A stretch of 64,000 bases of DNA, taken from NCBI RefSeq assembly GCF_001949145.1, contig NW_019091417.1:340463-404462 (forward strand), given 5' to 3'. Below are positions 1 to 10,343 of the stretch, in pieces. The translations under genes and the position numbers were made by a program. The stretch comes from Acanthaster planci (taxonomy: Eukaryota > Echinodermata > Asteroidea > Valvatida > Acanthasteridae). The notes beneath the pieces are model-generated. The model was not told the origin of the DNA. It ran no database searches and worked only from the letters and a program-made list of their open reading frames with translations. Positions within the stretch are counted from its first letter, which is position 1, and each line of letters opens with the position of its first letter.

Positions 1-128
1 GGCTGGTAGTGGTTAATAGTTCCACAAGATCCTTGATCAGCCCCACTCAGTTCTCAACTGATTTAAGATATTAGAAAGAAATTAGGATGGACTTACATGT
101 ATCAATTTTGTTCTTTTGATGGTGATAG

Positions 129-263
129 CATTAAGGCCCTGAAGGATGAGCTAGAGATATACAGATCTCGTGTTGGTGTTCTAGAGAACTATGAGGTGGA
201 AGCTCGTAGATTGAGAGAAGATGTCAACTTACTGAGAGAGGAGAAGGCTATTCTAACTGGAAG
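129..263 (+). CDS. SPATA18: SPATA18-like exon a: coiled-coil end
   Basis: The acceptor is a T-rich tract ending in GATAG and the donor is AAG|GTGAGT. The exon encodes a heptad-like run of Leu, Glu and Arg, the end of the coiled coil, and leaves two bases (AG) of an Arg codon that the next exon completes. The left border could instead be a few bases further on, after TTAAG. Earlier exons are outside the window. Confidence 0.75.
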
Positions 264-3200
264 GTGAGTATATACATTTGCGTTGGTGTACTTCGTCATC
301 TCACAAATTAAAGATTACGTAAACTGGCACCCTGGATCAAAAAAGTGAGAGTAGTCAATTGTCATGTTGGTTTTATTGCGGTTAAAAAAGGCACATCCAT
401 GCATCCTGAGATTGAGTAAACTTCTGGGTGCTTTTTCAAAGTGTGACATGCAGCATGTGGTAGATACCGTATCACTTGATGCACGATCTGTGGCTTCCTG
501 ATGAATGGTCTCCACAAGACAAATTACTAAGGGAATAAATATTGTGGCCGGTCTTAAACATGCATTGTCAGCATGCAATCTTCTGAGTTGACCAAGCACA
601 TACTAATTCCCATTCATAAATACCATTTTAGTCAGAGAGTCCAAAGAAATCCATATACCTATGATAAATTTCCAAGGATTTTGTTCAAGAATTTTATTTT
701 CATTTCCCTGAACACCCCCATCCATTTTATTTTAAGTAGTCCGGAAGAATCCCCTTTATATATATGGACCTGGTGCTTGCTTGGCGAGTTCTGCATGCCG
801 TGGTGCCCACAGACTCTTGACCAATAGGAAGGGATTAAACTGTCTTGTATCCAGGGGCCAGTGTGTTTTTACGCAGTGGGCATTATCAAATCACAATGGG
901 CATTATCAAATGTCTACACAGTCACATTGCGAGTTGATGAATAGGGAAACTGTCTGAGTTACTTATGAATGACAGTTAAATATACATACTTGCCAGCATA
1001 AAGTTAGACTTGTCAAATTATTCCATAGAGTGCCTGTACTGTGTGGTGTCCTTAGGTTGCTGATTTGAATGAATCCTGGGCAAGTCAGCCGTTTTCCTTC
1101 AAAGTTTTTGAATAATTTGTTCTTAATCACCGTACGTTTACTGGCTCCTTGTGTCACATTTTTGGGCCACTGTCTTCCGAACTATAATTGATGTAATGTA
1201 CATAGTGTACTAAGCAGTCTTTTTACCACATACATGCAATTTCGAAGTTCTTTAAGGGTGGATCCTGTTTGTTCATGCCTTTTCTTAGAATCGTGTGAGC
1301 TGGCTGTCACAAACTAGCATGTAAATCTTTCTCTTTTCTCATCCCTCTTTTGTCATTCCCTTCGTCTCAGGATGGATTACCTGACATCTCCTCTACCGCC
1401 TACCAGCCCACGAACTACTAGCTCAGTCAGCAGTGATGTTGTACAGCGTGTTCGTCAAGCTCATCTGGTCACCCGCTTCGGTGATATGTTCTCACGCGAT
1501 CGTATGGATGCCATGGATATTCTGCGTACATTGTCCGACGATCACGACATTCACCAGCAGATTGTGTTTGCCTGTGTTGAGGTGAGTCTTGTATAGTGCA
1601 GGAGGCTTGTCCAACAAGAGCTTGTTATTATTGTCATTGGTACTGTTTTGAAGGTTTGCATCACACTGTGAGATGCAATAAACGGGTCAAGAAAAGTTGC
1701 TTGCGCCGATACTTGATTACTTGTTCGCCGATCGCTACTTGAGTACCTTGATCAGATCATCTCATGTAGGATTCATCACGACATCAGTCTAGTTTGTCGT
1801 CTAGCTTGAAGTGAAAGCAGAAGGTGTACATGTATTTCTGTTCCTTACAATTCTGTATCTGCATTGCATCTTGTGAAGGAATGGGAATTCAAGACCTTTT
1901 CACACTGGGTAGATCCCAGGATTGATGCAGGGGTGAAAACATGTTGTAGTCTGCTGCAGCCTGAGATGGATTTTTCGCTTTGGTTTAAATACAACTCTGC
2001 TCATGACCTTTGACATTTCAGTTGAGGGTACATGTAGCTTGTGACATTATTTATAAACACTGTTGCCAGTGTTCTAGCTAAGACCATTTTAGTGCCGGGT
2101 AAATTTTTGGATTACAAAGCATAGTGAGCGCAGTTTTTAATGCTTTTTCTGATGCTTGAAATACGATCGAATTGGTACATTTAAATTTTCAGTAATATTT
2201 CAGTTTATTTTTTGGAAAATCCGTGCTGGGGGGCACAGCCAATTTCAACCCTGAGTGCCGGGCGGAAATTGGCAGCACCGTGTGGTGCCGCCCGGCACCG
2301 CCCACCGCGGCTAGAACCCTGACTGTCGCTCAGTTTGACAACTGTTGACCTTCATGTCATCGCTTGTGTCCATCCAGGAAGCCTTCCACTGTGCTAAGAA
2401 GGCCTATCGTCTGTATCGTAGCAAAGTCCGCAGCACACTGCAGCTGACCCACACTGGACCAGAGACCCTGGAGGAAGCAGTACAAAACTACATCAATAAG
2501 AATGGACAACTTCTGGATGTGCACAGTATTGTGCAGGTAAGAGTGTGGACAGCATCATAGATCTCTGGCTGGATGTATAATACATGTCCATGCATACTGT
2601 ACATACAATTAGGAATATATGGACTGAATCAGTATAGCCTCTGGATGTACACAAAGTGTTGTACAGTTATGGCATCGGTGGATACATTTCACAAAGAAGT
2701 CATTAATGTGCATGGAGAATTGGAACACACACTGCAGTATATATGTCTTAAGAAATCTTTGTGGTCCTTTCTCAAACTGTTCGCTGTAGTGATGTGTGGC
2801 TGTAAGTTTTAAGAAATGGATCTCAGAACATCAATCACAAAGTTCATCTAAATCATTTCTACAACTTTGATAAGATGAAAAACGTCATGGTGCATATCTT
2901 GCCTTCCATTTTTCAGGATGTGTTACTGGCTATGAACACTCATCCAGTGCTCTCATATCCTCCTGAGGTAGACTTCAAGTCTCTCTCGCTCTTCATCCGT
3001 GAATTGGTCAAAGTGGCTTGGGATATGAGTGCTTTGCCTAACCCGCTGGATATCCTGCCAGCTAGGAGGGGTGAACTGTTTGATGATTTTAAGTAAGTAC
3101 GAGCTGTGTTACAATTAGCATTTCTACAGCAGGGATTGGTTTAGAATTAGGTCATTCTCTAAATTTGGGGTCCAATGTTTTCTGTCCATTTCACCTGACC

Positions 3201-6200
3201 CAGGGTACCTTGACAAGAGATATCAAACTGAAGTCTTTTATTTGGCTAGTAATTTGCATAGCTTAATCAGTCTTTGAAACCCAGGAATGTGTTCAAAACA
3301 TACAGAATCGTATGCCGGATGTTACATGGATGGGAAAAAATTGGACCCCAAATTTATAGAATGACCCAACTACTTGGGACACAACTCACTCTTGCCTGAT
3401 GAGCTTGTGCCGGCGTGTGATTGCTGTTAGCATTGGGCACACATTTAGAAATGGTTGCTGCATTATGCTGCACCTGACTGTAGGTCGACTGCCCAAAAGA
3501 AGCCTTCTGTCTCGGCCTTGTCATCGCAGACAGCTGCCTGATGTCAACTGAAGAGGTCTGGAGGTTGCTGTCAGCACCACCTCCACAAAACTGTCTCGAC
3601 AAGATTCTCTGGACTCACTTATGTTTGTTTAGTTACGTTCCAATATTGAGGTTTCTTCAAACATTTATTTTTCAGTACGTACATGTATACAACAACTTGA
3701 TTAATTCCCCTAAATAATGGAGTCAGCTTTGGTTATGAGTTTGTTTGGTTCAATGTTTGTCAGGTACCGCCGTAGCTATGACTCGGAGTACTCGGCCCCC
3801 CTAGTAAGTCATTACGTCTGGCCAGCACTGCAAGAAGTTTTGACTGGAAAGATTCTACTCAAGGGAGAGGCTGTAACCAGACGAGGCGCTACCCTGGTAA
3901 GTCTCATCTGGCCTTGTTCAGTCTGGTGTCTTTGAGTCCACTCGGTGTGCGTTGAGACTAATAATTACATCCTTGCAGGCTTCATGGCACTTGACACTGT
4001 TTGATTTCTTCCAGCTGACGGGCTCGTCCCTTGACACCCCGGAATCCAAACGTTTGTTGTTGTGGCAAGCTGTACCCTACCGGAGGTGGGGGGCCTACAC
4101 GCAGTGTTTTGTCTGAGAAAACAATTTTCTCGACGTACTTGCTCAGGAATGTGGGCACCATTTGTGTAACTGTTGAATGTGTAATTTATACTTGGGTTCC
4201 GTGTCCAGCACACACAGCACATGTCGTCAGCTCAGTGTTACGAGGTCCTTAGGGCAAAAATGCAAGTTTTGAAAATACTCTTATGGTCTTACTCTTGAGA
4301 AATAGTTTATTGAAACAGACGACATTTTCTATTCATAAAACTGTTTTTTTGGGGCCTCTACATTTCAATTTCATCCAAACATCTTGCTCAATTTCATGTT
4401 TAAAGTGGTCTTTTTTAGTGCACTTTTTCTATGAAGACCTGTCAGCATGCACACGATGATAAGTTCCCATCTAATTATGTTCAGTGTGTTGTCCCTCTAC
4501 TGTGTACCACACTGGAAATCACATCCATTCTAATTCAAAAACAACATCTATTTCCATGCTTTCATTAGAATGCGAATCAAGAATACACGTAAAATAAATA
4601 CGAGCCATGAATACAGTGTAATATAATAAGAGAAAATAGAGAAAACCTGAAAAGATCGGAAGTATGGAGCTGTTCATATCAGCGGGGGCTTGTAGAGAAC
4701 GGCCTATATAGACAGACACTTGGACGAGAGACAAAAACACTGAAAACAAACAAGAAAAAATGCGACAAACAGTGAAGACTAGACTGAATATCCACAACAG
4801 AAGTAAAGAGTTGAAGAACGTTCTACATGCTTGCATTGAACCTTCCTAAGTTCCCATACTTCTAGGTTCTTATGGTTTGGGTATAGGCATGTTACATGTA
4901 GGTGTAGGTTCAAACAAATGCCCTATGCCTGTATGAACCTGTATGGATATAGATCCATGCAACTGCAATATGATTGTGAACAAGGATGGATCATTGGTTT
5001 TCATTACAACCCAGAATGTATTGAACTAATACAGTTGGCCAAAGCAGTACTGCAAAAATCCATTTAGGGTATTTTTTTAGGAAACTATGTTTTAAAATAT
5101 TACTTTTTAACAACTATGCAGTCTTGTTAAGTAAAAAAGATTAAAAACTGCACATTTCTAAGAAGATTCCTCTCTCATGAAGTCATGTGACGAAATGCTT
5201 TGCTCTTCAACAACTGATGTTCATCAGACGCGTCAAAAACACTGACAGCATCGGAAAGTGAATGCAGGTGTCTTGTATGCGCAGTTGGCATAAGTCAACA
5301 CTGTGAAACAAATATTAGCCAGGGGAGGTCATATCATCACTTGATCTTCAAACAACAAATACACTCTGTGATTAAAACCTCTGAAGTTATTGAATTAAAT
5401 CCTTTAAGCACACGTGGTGCCCCTGCTAAAATCAATAGCATAACCAGCCTGTCATGCAGGCTGTGATGTTTAAAGTGCCCAGTTGATGTGGAATGTAAGC
5501 CTTTTTTTGTCACAATGGATCTCTGGAAGGCTGGAGCTTTCAAAACTATTTCTGCTTCATTATTTTTCTCAGGGTTAGTGGGCCACAGTTCGTAAAATTT
5601 CCGTTACTGAAACAATATTACAACGTACTTTGCACCGGTAGCATGTTCCAATTGGCTCTTTTCATCTAGTGGTATAAGTGTTAAATTTTAGCCTTAAAAA
5701 AAGACTGAAAAAGGATGTTACATACATGTAGACTTGTTATAAGAAGCATTTTTATGATGACTCCTAATTGAATTTAAAGCATGTTTGGTGTATATACACC
5801 AACATATATGAATGTGTAAACAGATAGAGTGTTTTTGTCTAACCACTGTTGGAATGACATTACCTTACGCACATGCACAGTGATGAATGTAAAAGATACA
5901 TGTATTGGTACAACAGACCACACCCGTGCGTATATTCCATTCGTTTGCACTTCACTTCCCAGTTCAAATGATGTCACGCCTCAGTGCTCTATAAAGTAAA
6001 GTACCCCTGCACCAGCTGGGGCTGAAATCTACTTGATCTAGTAAACACTGAGCACCATTTAAGATTCTCATGCCCACGCCAACAACCACGTGCACTTAAT
6101 GGGTTCTTAAAAGTTCTGTCATTGAATTTTTTGATTTTGGGAAAGCTTCAAACTTTCTAGAACATAGTTCGTAGAGAAAACTATACAGCTGGGCATCGTA

Positions 6201-9200
6201 AAATGCACGACTCCAGCACCTTCATGTTCCAGTGCTATGAAATTGGCACTGCTTCCTTGAATGGAGTAGGGCCTAGAGCACTGATGTCCAGGGCCTCAAA
6301 ACATCATCAGCAAATTTAGAGAGAGGCTGGTAGGGGACCGTTTTTTTAACCATCTAACCTGGTATCTCATTTCTCTGACTCCAGGCTTCCCCAAGAAGAA
6401 GCCGGAGTCCCAATAGAGCTGTGACACCAAGAAGTGGAAGGTCACCCAGTCCCCGTCGTATCATGGATAGATCCTTGAGCCCTGCAGGTAACAATTCAAA
6501 TCAATCAACTCTTTAAAGACACTGTTACTGTGTTTTTTAATACATGTATGTAGAAAACAAGTGTCAAGTGCCAATGTAAGACACGTCAAGTACTAAGAAA
6601 TATGAGATGTAGCAAACTTGTGATTATCCAGACGTCAGAGAACTTGATTCTCCATCTATCCTCTGAAAGTGCTACCAGTACTTCATGCCACAGGTGTAAC
6701 TCTGGGGGGTGATATATATTCTTTCCACTTTTTGACTGGGGGTGGGCTATTGAGTCCTCCCCCCTCCCTTTTTGTGGTGAGAAAAAAGCTTAAAGCTGAA
6801 TGTGATAGGGCTGAGTCAATTTCAATAATTCACTATTCGAATATTCAACCTTCAATTTGATCGAATATCTGAGTATTTGGTCTCACCGACCGGCAGATTG
6901 TTGATGAACCAACCATATACAAAATCAGTTGCAATAACACACACAACTGTACATTGTGATCAATATAATAGCTTCTCACATCAAGGAGTATCTCCAACCA
7001 TGATTTAGCAAGATTGAAGAGATGAACAAGACTTCTTGCCCTGTTGAAAATTTCTACTCCTTTTAAATTGTTTAATGAATAATTTACTTTTTAATCGTTG
7101 TAAGATTTCTGACGCTTTTCATTTGAATGAAGCCTCCATAGTTCTCATTTCAAACAAACATCATGAATTTCATGAATTTTGCATTCGAATATTCAAATTC
7201 GCAAAAAAAATATTCAAATACTCGACAATCGATCAAATACATGTACTTGGTTATTCGGATATTCGGCACAGCCCTAGAATGTGAAGAAGCTGCCGACTTT
7301 CCAACAACCAAAAAATGTATTCACCATCACTGAAAATGGAATTGCAATCAAAAGAGCCATGCCATTCTGATGTAATTTTTTTCTGATGTAAATTTACGCC
7401 ATTGCTTAATTCCCACAAAGAGAGGAATCATGAATGCCACTGTGTAGAGACCATGGACAGATTAGCTTGAGATGTCCGTTGTGTACCAGAGGCACAGTCT
7501 CTCATTGTTTATTGGACCCCCCTTTTAACACCTCAAAAAAAGGGGGGTCCAATAAACAATGAGAGACTGTGCCTCTGGTACAATTCCAACACTCTCCGGC
7601 TTTGAAATTTGTTCAGCCAAACTTTTTCACAAGTCACTACCGCCGTAGTGGCACCTCATCTTTTCATATGAGATGTGATGTACCTACTGCCATTCGGAAA
7701 ATGAAACAATTAAAGTATCATTAGTTGTATATAAATGTTCTAACTAAAAAGAACCCATAACTAAACTTGTTAGGACATAGTAAAGAACCCACACCGTATA
7801 AATTAAAGACAATTACAAAATGATGTAATTAAGATGTAATGATCAGATTAAGATACTGTTTGCCACACAGCATTAGTTCCCTCCCCAGAAGTTAAAAACA
7901 ATACAAAAATTAAGAATCGTGTCATACATGAACACTGGTGCAAAAATGTACCCCTGCCAAAAATACATGTACCGGTATAAAACAGGCGATTCACAATACA
8001 GTGCACCACCAAGAGTTTGCCGGAGATGGGCAACTTTTCAAATTGACGGTCGACATGCTGCTGCGATTGAGTGCACTTTGGTACATAACTTGGGGATATT
8101 TGATCAATTGAGTCATTCTCTGCCCCACACAAAGCCCTCATTTTGACTACCTAACACCCATTTGCAATAAGCAATTTCGAATTTTCAACCAAAATAAACA
8201 TTTGGGAAAATTGAAATTTCCCACTCACAGCGCAGTTAGCAAATGAGACTTTGTCAACTGTTTATCCCATAATGCACTACGAAAAGGCCTCTCCGTGCCA
8301 ACCTCTTTGTGGCACACTGCATTGTGAATCACCCGTTTTAAATATGGTACATGTATCTCAAACCAACAAATTACGTACATGTGTATCACTTCAGAAAAGT
8401 TAGAGGGCCCGATGTTTTAATTCCAACCATTTTTTTTACAACTTCAACAACACCCTGTGGAGTACAATGTAAGCCTCAACCAATTTTGTGTGTGCTCATT
8501 GCAAATTTCCTTCAAAATATTTTGAAAATCATCACAGGGGTCTAGACATTAATGTAGTTGAAGGCACCTAGTATCCAGCATTACTGATATCTGAGTTCTA
8601 GTGTAAAATGTATGGTCATGGGTTCTTTAGTGGAGTAGCAGACCACAGAAGTGTTACTGATGGTGAATCATTTTGAGTATCAACACAGTGTGTTTGTTTT
8701 AGATCATTGAATTACCTGAGTGGATGACTGGTTCACACCTAGAGGTTTGTTGTTAATACATCAAATGCGCAGTGCCAGTGTAAGGCAACAGTGCTTCAAA
8801 CAAGTCAAAGAATAAGTTTCTCTCCTCTCTCCTTATCACATGCACATATCGATATCTGTGTGGAGATTTTCGTTATGTTTCTCCTTGAATTGAAATGCGC
8901 TGGGTATTGCTGTGCATGTATGCGTATTTACACTGTATAATTTGGAGGGATGTCTGGTTAAAATCTTTTGAAAAGAAAAGAAATCTTTGAGTTGTCTGTG
9001 GCACAACTTACCAGACATAAATGCCTTAAACTTCTTATATGTGCTTTCATGGAGCACTGTACACATGTACATTTATGATGTTAAACAGATTACTAGCTTT
9101 CCCATAGTTGGGCAATATAGTCCTCATTTATTCAATACTGTTGGCTAATTCAGAGAAATTAGGCTTACAGCTTGAAAAGAGACACCAGTAAAAAGAAAAA

Positions 9201-10343
9201 ATTAATTCACTTGTCGCTGCATGTTAAACAATGTGTGTCTCATTCAGACAGATTAAGTTGACCATGTGTTGACCCATTAGTGATATTTACATTGATCTTA
9301 ATTGATGTAACCTGTGTTTCACCTTCATTCTTAACCCTGTATGCACATCAGTTTACACTGCTCGTTAATTACCGGTGTGGCCTACATACAGGTGCCGATC
9401 AATAGACATCTATATATAGCTGAGGGAAACAAAAGCCCTTTAATTCAAACAGGGACAGACGAGTGTGGGAGCTAGGCAGTAATTCCATACACCGTCTATT
9501 TATTCTGCAACTTGCCATGGGATGAAAAGCCCTGCAGTGCTGGTGACTGTGTGTACACAGTGCAGATGGGCCTGGTCTGTGTGTGCAGGCTACTTTCTGT
9601 CAGTTCATCAGCGTTAGGATTTAGCCAGTTTGTAGAAGACCTGAATGACGGTGATTTGCAGTGACTGAAACACAAACTGCCCCTGGTACTTGACATAACT
9701 GGCAACCAGTATATGTGCACTTGAATTTTAAGGATACCTTGTGAAATAAATACATGTATACTGTTTCACTTACATTCAACAAAATATATACGTGTATTGT
9801 GTTTTTTATGCAAATTAATCACATGTACTGTGTAATATCTCATTGTCTCAAATACATGTACGAACCTCCTCCCCCCCAAAAAGTTAGGCTATATTACAAA
9901 CTTGTGAGGATGCACAGGTGTTTAGCATTATATTTAGAAGCTTGTGGAATCCCTATGTTTATTGAATAAAATGAATACCTGTAACTGTCTTTAATTTGCC
10001 AGTTTAAACCGTTTGCTTTTATTTTACAGTTGTATACAAAGACATATCAGTGTAGTGTCTTGTAGCATGCTTTTCCTCACCGATCACTGTCGATTTCTCA
10101 TAATAAATAATAATACAATTTTCTTATTCCATCTTCTTTGTCAAATCTAGAACTGTTAGTTTATAATTATAACTCTCACAACCCCTTCACAAAAAACTGG
10201 CTCAAACTTTGAATTTGTGGTCATCCATTTTCAAGGCTAACCATTTTGGATGCATTTCTTTTTCTTTTTCTTCAGGCTCTCGTCCCGGCAGTAGTTTGTC
10301 TCCAAGACCAATGAGTGCCTCCTCCTCATTCTCCAGTTACTAA
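129..10343 (+). CDS. SPATA18: SPATA18 / mitochondria-eating protein (Mieap) homologue, 3' part, seven coding exons
   Basis: Seven exons (129-263, 1371-1581, 2378-2536, 2917-3092, 3764-3896, 6385-6487, 10276-10343) join in one frame across GT/AG introns of compatible phase and give about 327 residues ending in TAA. The order is a charged coiled-coil end (LKDELEIYRSRVGVLENYEV), an S/T/P linker, a long helical C-terminal domain (from RVRQAHLVTRFGDMFSRDRM to KYRRSYDSEYSAPLV and VWPALQEV..LLKGEAVTRRGA), then an R/S/P-rich tail with repeated SP and RS steps. Coiled coil followed by this domain is the layout of SPATA18/Mieap, which in mammals is a p53-induced, cardiolipin-binding protein acting in mitochondrial quality control. 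The N-terminal half lies left of the window. The name rests on recalled family features, not on a search; the role in this organism is inferred. Confidence 0.82.
264..1370 (+). other. Intron of the SPATA18-like gene
   Basis: GTGAGT to TCTCAG. A 15-base direct repeat, TGGGCATTATCAAAT, occurs at 877-891 and 897-911. Otherwise I see no gene or mobile element. Confidence 0.7.
1371..1581 (+). CDS. SPATA18: SPATA18-like exon b: linker and start of C-terminal domain
   Basis: The acceptor is strong (pyrimidine-rich, TTCGTCTCAG) and the donor is GAG|GTGAGT. The first base completes the Arg codon from the previous exon. The exon encodes a Ser/Thr/Pro linker (SPLPPTSPRTTSSVSS) and then the first helix of the C-terminal domain, containing DRMDAMDILRTLSDD. 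The Met at 1372 is internal, not a start: the upstream exon joins in frame. Confidence 0.85.
2067..2321. mobile_element. hAT-type MITE (255 bp) in an intron
   Basis: The ends are inverted: CAGTGTTCTAGC at the left and, read on the other strand, CAGGGTTCTAGC at the right, with further matching GTGCCGGG inside both ends. The element is flanked by ACTGTTGC (2059-2066) and ACTGTCGC (2322-2329), an 8-bp duplication with one mismatch, which is the hAT signature. It has no coding capacity, and the interior right half is unusually GC-rich. It sits in the intron between exons b and c. Confidence 0.72.
2378..2536 (+). CDS. SPATA18: SPATA18-like exon c: C-terminal domain
   Basis: Phase-0 exon between a TCCATCCAG acceptor and a CAG|GTAAGA donor. 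It continues the domain with EEAFHCAKKAYRLYRSKVRS, then a TLEEAVQNYI segment. Its acceptor lies only about 50 bases downstream of a MITE that ends at 2321, so the insertion sits very close to the splice signal without destroying it. Confidence 0.85.
2917..3092 (+). CDS. SPATA18: SPATA18-like exon d: C-terminal domain
   Basis: The acceptor is CCATTTTTCAG and the donor is AA|GTAAGT, leaving two bases of a Lys codon. It encodes a helical stretch with HPVLSYPPEVDF, FIRELVKVAWDMSAL and NPLDILP. The spacing of PPEVDF followed by FIRE..K.AW is what I recall for Mieap C-terminal domains. Confidence 0.85.
3150..3366. mobile_element. MITE-like inverted-repeat element (217 bp) in an intron
   Basis: The 27-base ends (3150-3176 and 3340-3366) are inverted copies, GGTCATTCT(C/A)TAAATTTGGGG followed by TCCAAT, with one mismatch, and weaker similarity continues inward. 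There is no coding capacity and no clear target duplication, so the superfamily is not assigned. It lies in the intron between exons d and e. Confidence 0.6.
3764..3896 (+). CDS. SPATA18: SPATA18-like exon e: most conserved C-terminal core
   Basis: The acceptor is TTTGTCAG and the donor is CTG|GTAAGT. It completes the Lys codon and encodes YRRSYDSEYSAPL followed by HYVWPALQEV and KGEAVTRRGA. This block is the strongest support for the SPATA18 assignment. Confidence 0.87.
3897..6384 (+). other. Intron of the SPATA18-like gene (2.5 kb)
   Basis: Starts with GTAAGT and ends with CTCCAG. AT-rich, with four copies of TACATGTA (about 4893, 5723, 5898 and one short variant region). No exon-like frame, RNA gene or mobile element was recognised. 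Confidence 0.6.
6385..6487 (+). CDS. SPATA18: SPATA18-like exon f: RS/SP-rich tail
   Basis: The acceptor is TGACTCCAG and the donor is CAG|GTAAC. The product is basic, with repeated Ser-Pro and Arg-Ser steps (ASPRRSRSPNRAVTPRSGRS), a likely disordered and phosphorylatable tail. The preceding intron is 2.5 kb. The exon ends one base into a Gly codon. Confidence 0.8.
6806..7276. mobile_element. hAT-type non-autonomous element (471 bp), TIR TAGGGCTG
   Basis: The left end is TAGGGCTGAG and the right end is the inverted equivalent, CACAGCCCTA. A perfect 8-bp target duplication, GAATGTGA, flanks it at 6798-6805 and 7277-7284. The sub-terminal regions carry repeated GAATATTCGA/TATTCAAAT-like palindromic steps. 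Eight-base duplications and a TAGGG/CAGGG-type terminus are hAT features. No transposase remains. The perfect duplication suggests a fairly recent insertion. Confidence 0.82.
7482..7582. repeat. Perfect 45-bp foldback hairpin with 11-nt loop
   Basis: Bases 7482-7526 and 7538-7582 are exact inverted copies over 45 bp, beginning TGTACCAGAGGCACAGTC and reaching a CCCCCC/GGGGGG core. The 11-base loop is AACACCTCAAA. It sits in the 3.8-kb intron of the SPATA18-like gene, about 205 bases after the hAT element. A minimal foldback transposon or a hairpin-RNA source are both possible; no target duplication was found. Confidence 0.85.
10276..10343 (+). CDS. SPATA18: SPATA18-like terminal coding exon
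   Basis: A long pyrimidine tract ending in TTCTTCAG precedes the exon. The first two bases complete Gly; the reading continues as SRPGSSLSPRPMSASSSFSS, then Tyr and TAA at 10341-10343. The low-complexity Ser/Pro/Arg composition matches the previous exon, which supports the join across a 3.8-kb intron. Confidence 0.8.

Larger units (their letters stand above)
6488..10275 (+). other. Last intron of the SPATA18-like gene (3.8 kb)
   Basis: Starts GGTAAC after the exon and ends TTCTTCAG. Besides the hAT element and the hairpin, 7600-10270 is AT-rich with several TACATGTA copies (about 7964, 8348, 9750, 9851). I find no further exon or element there. Confidence 0.6.
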
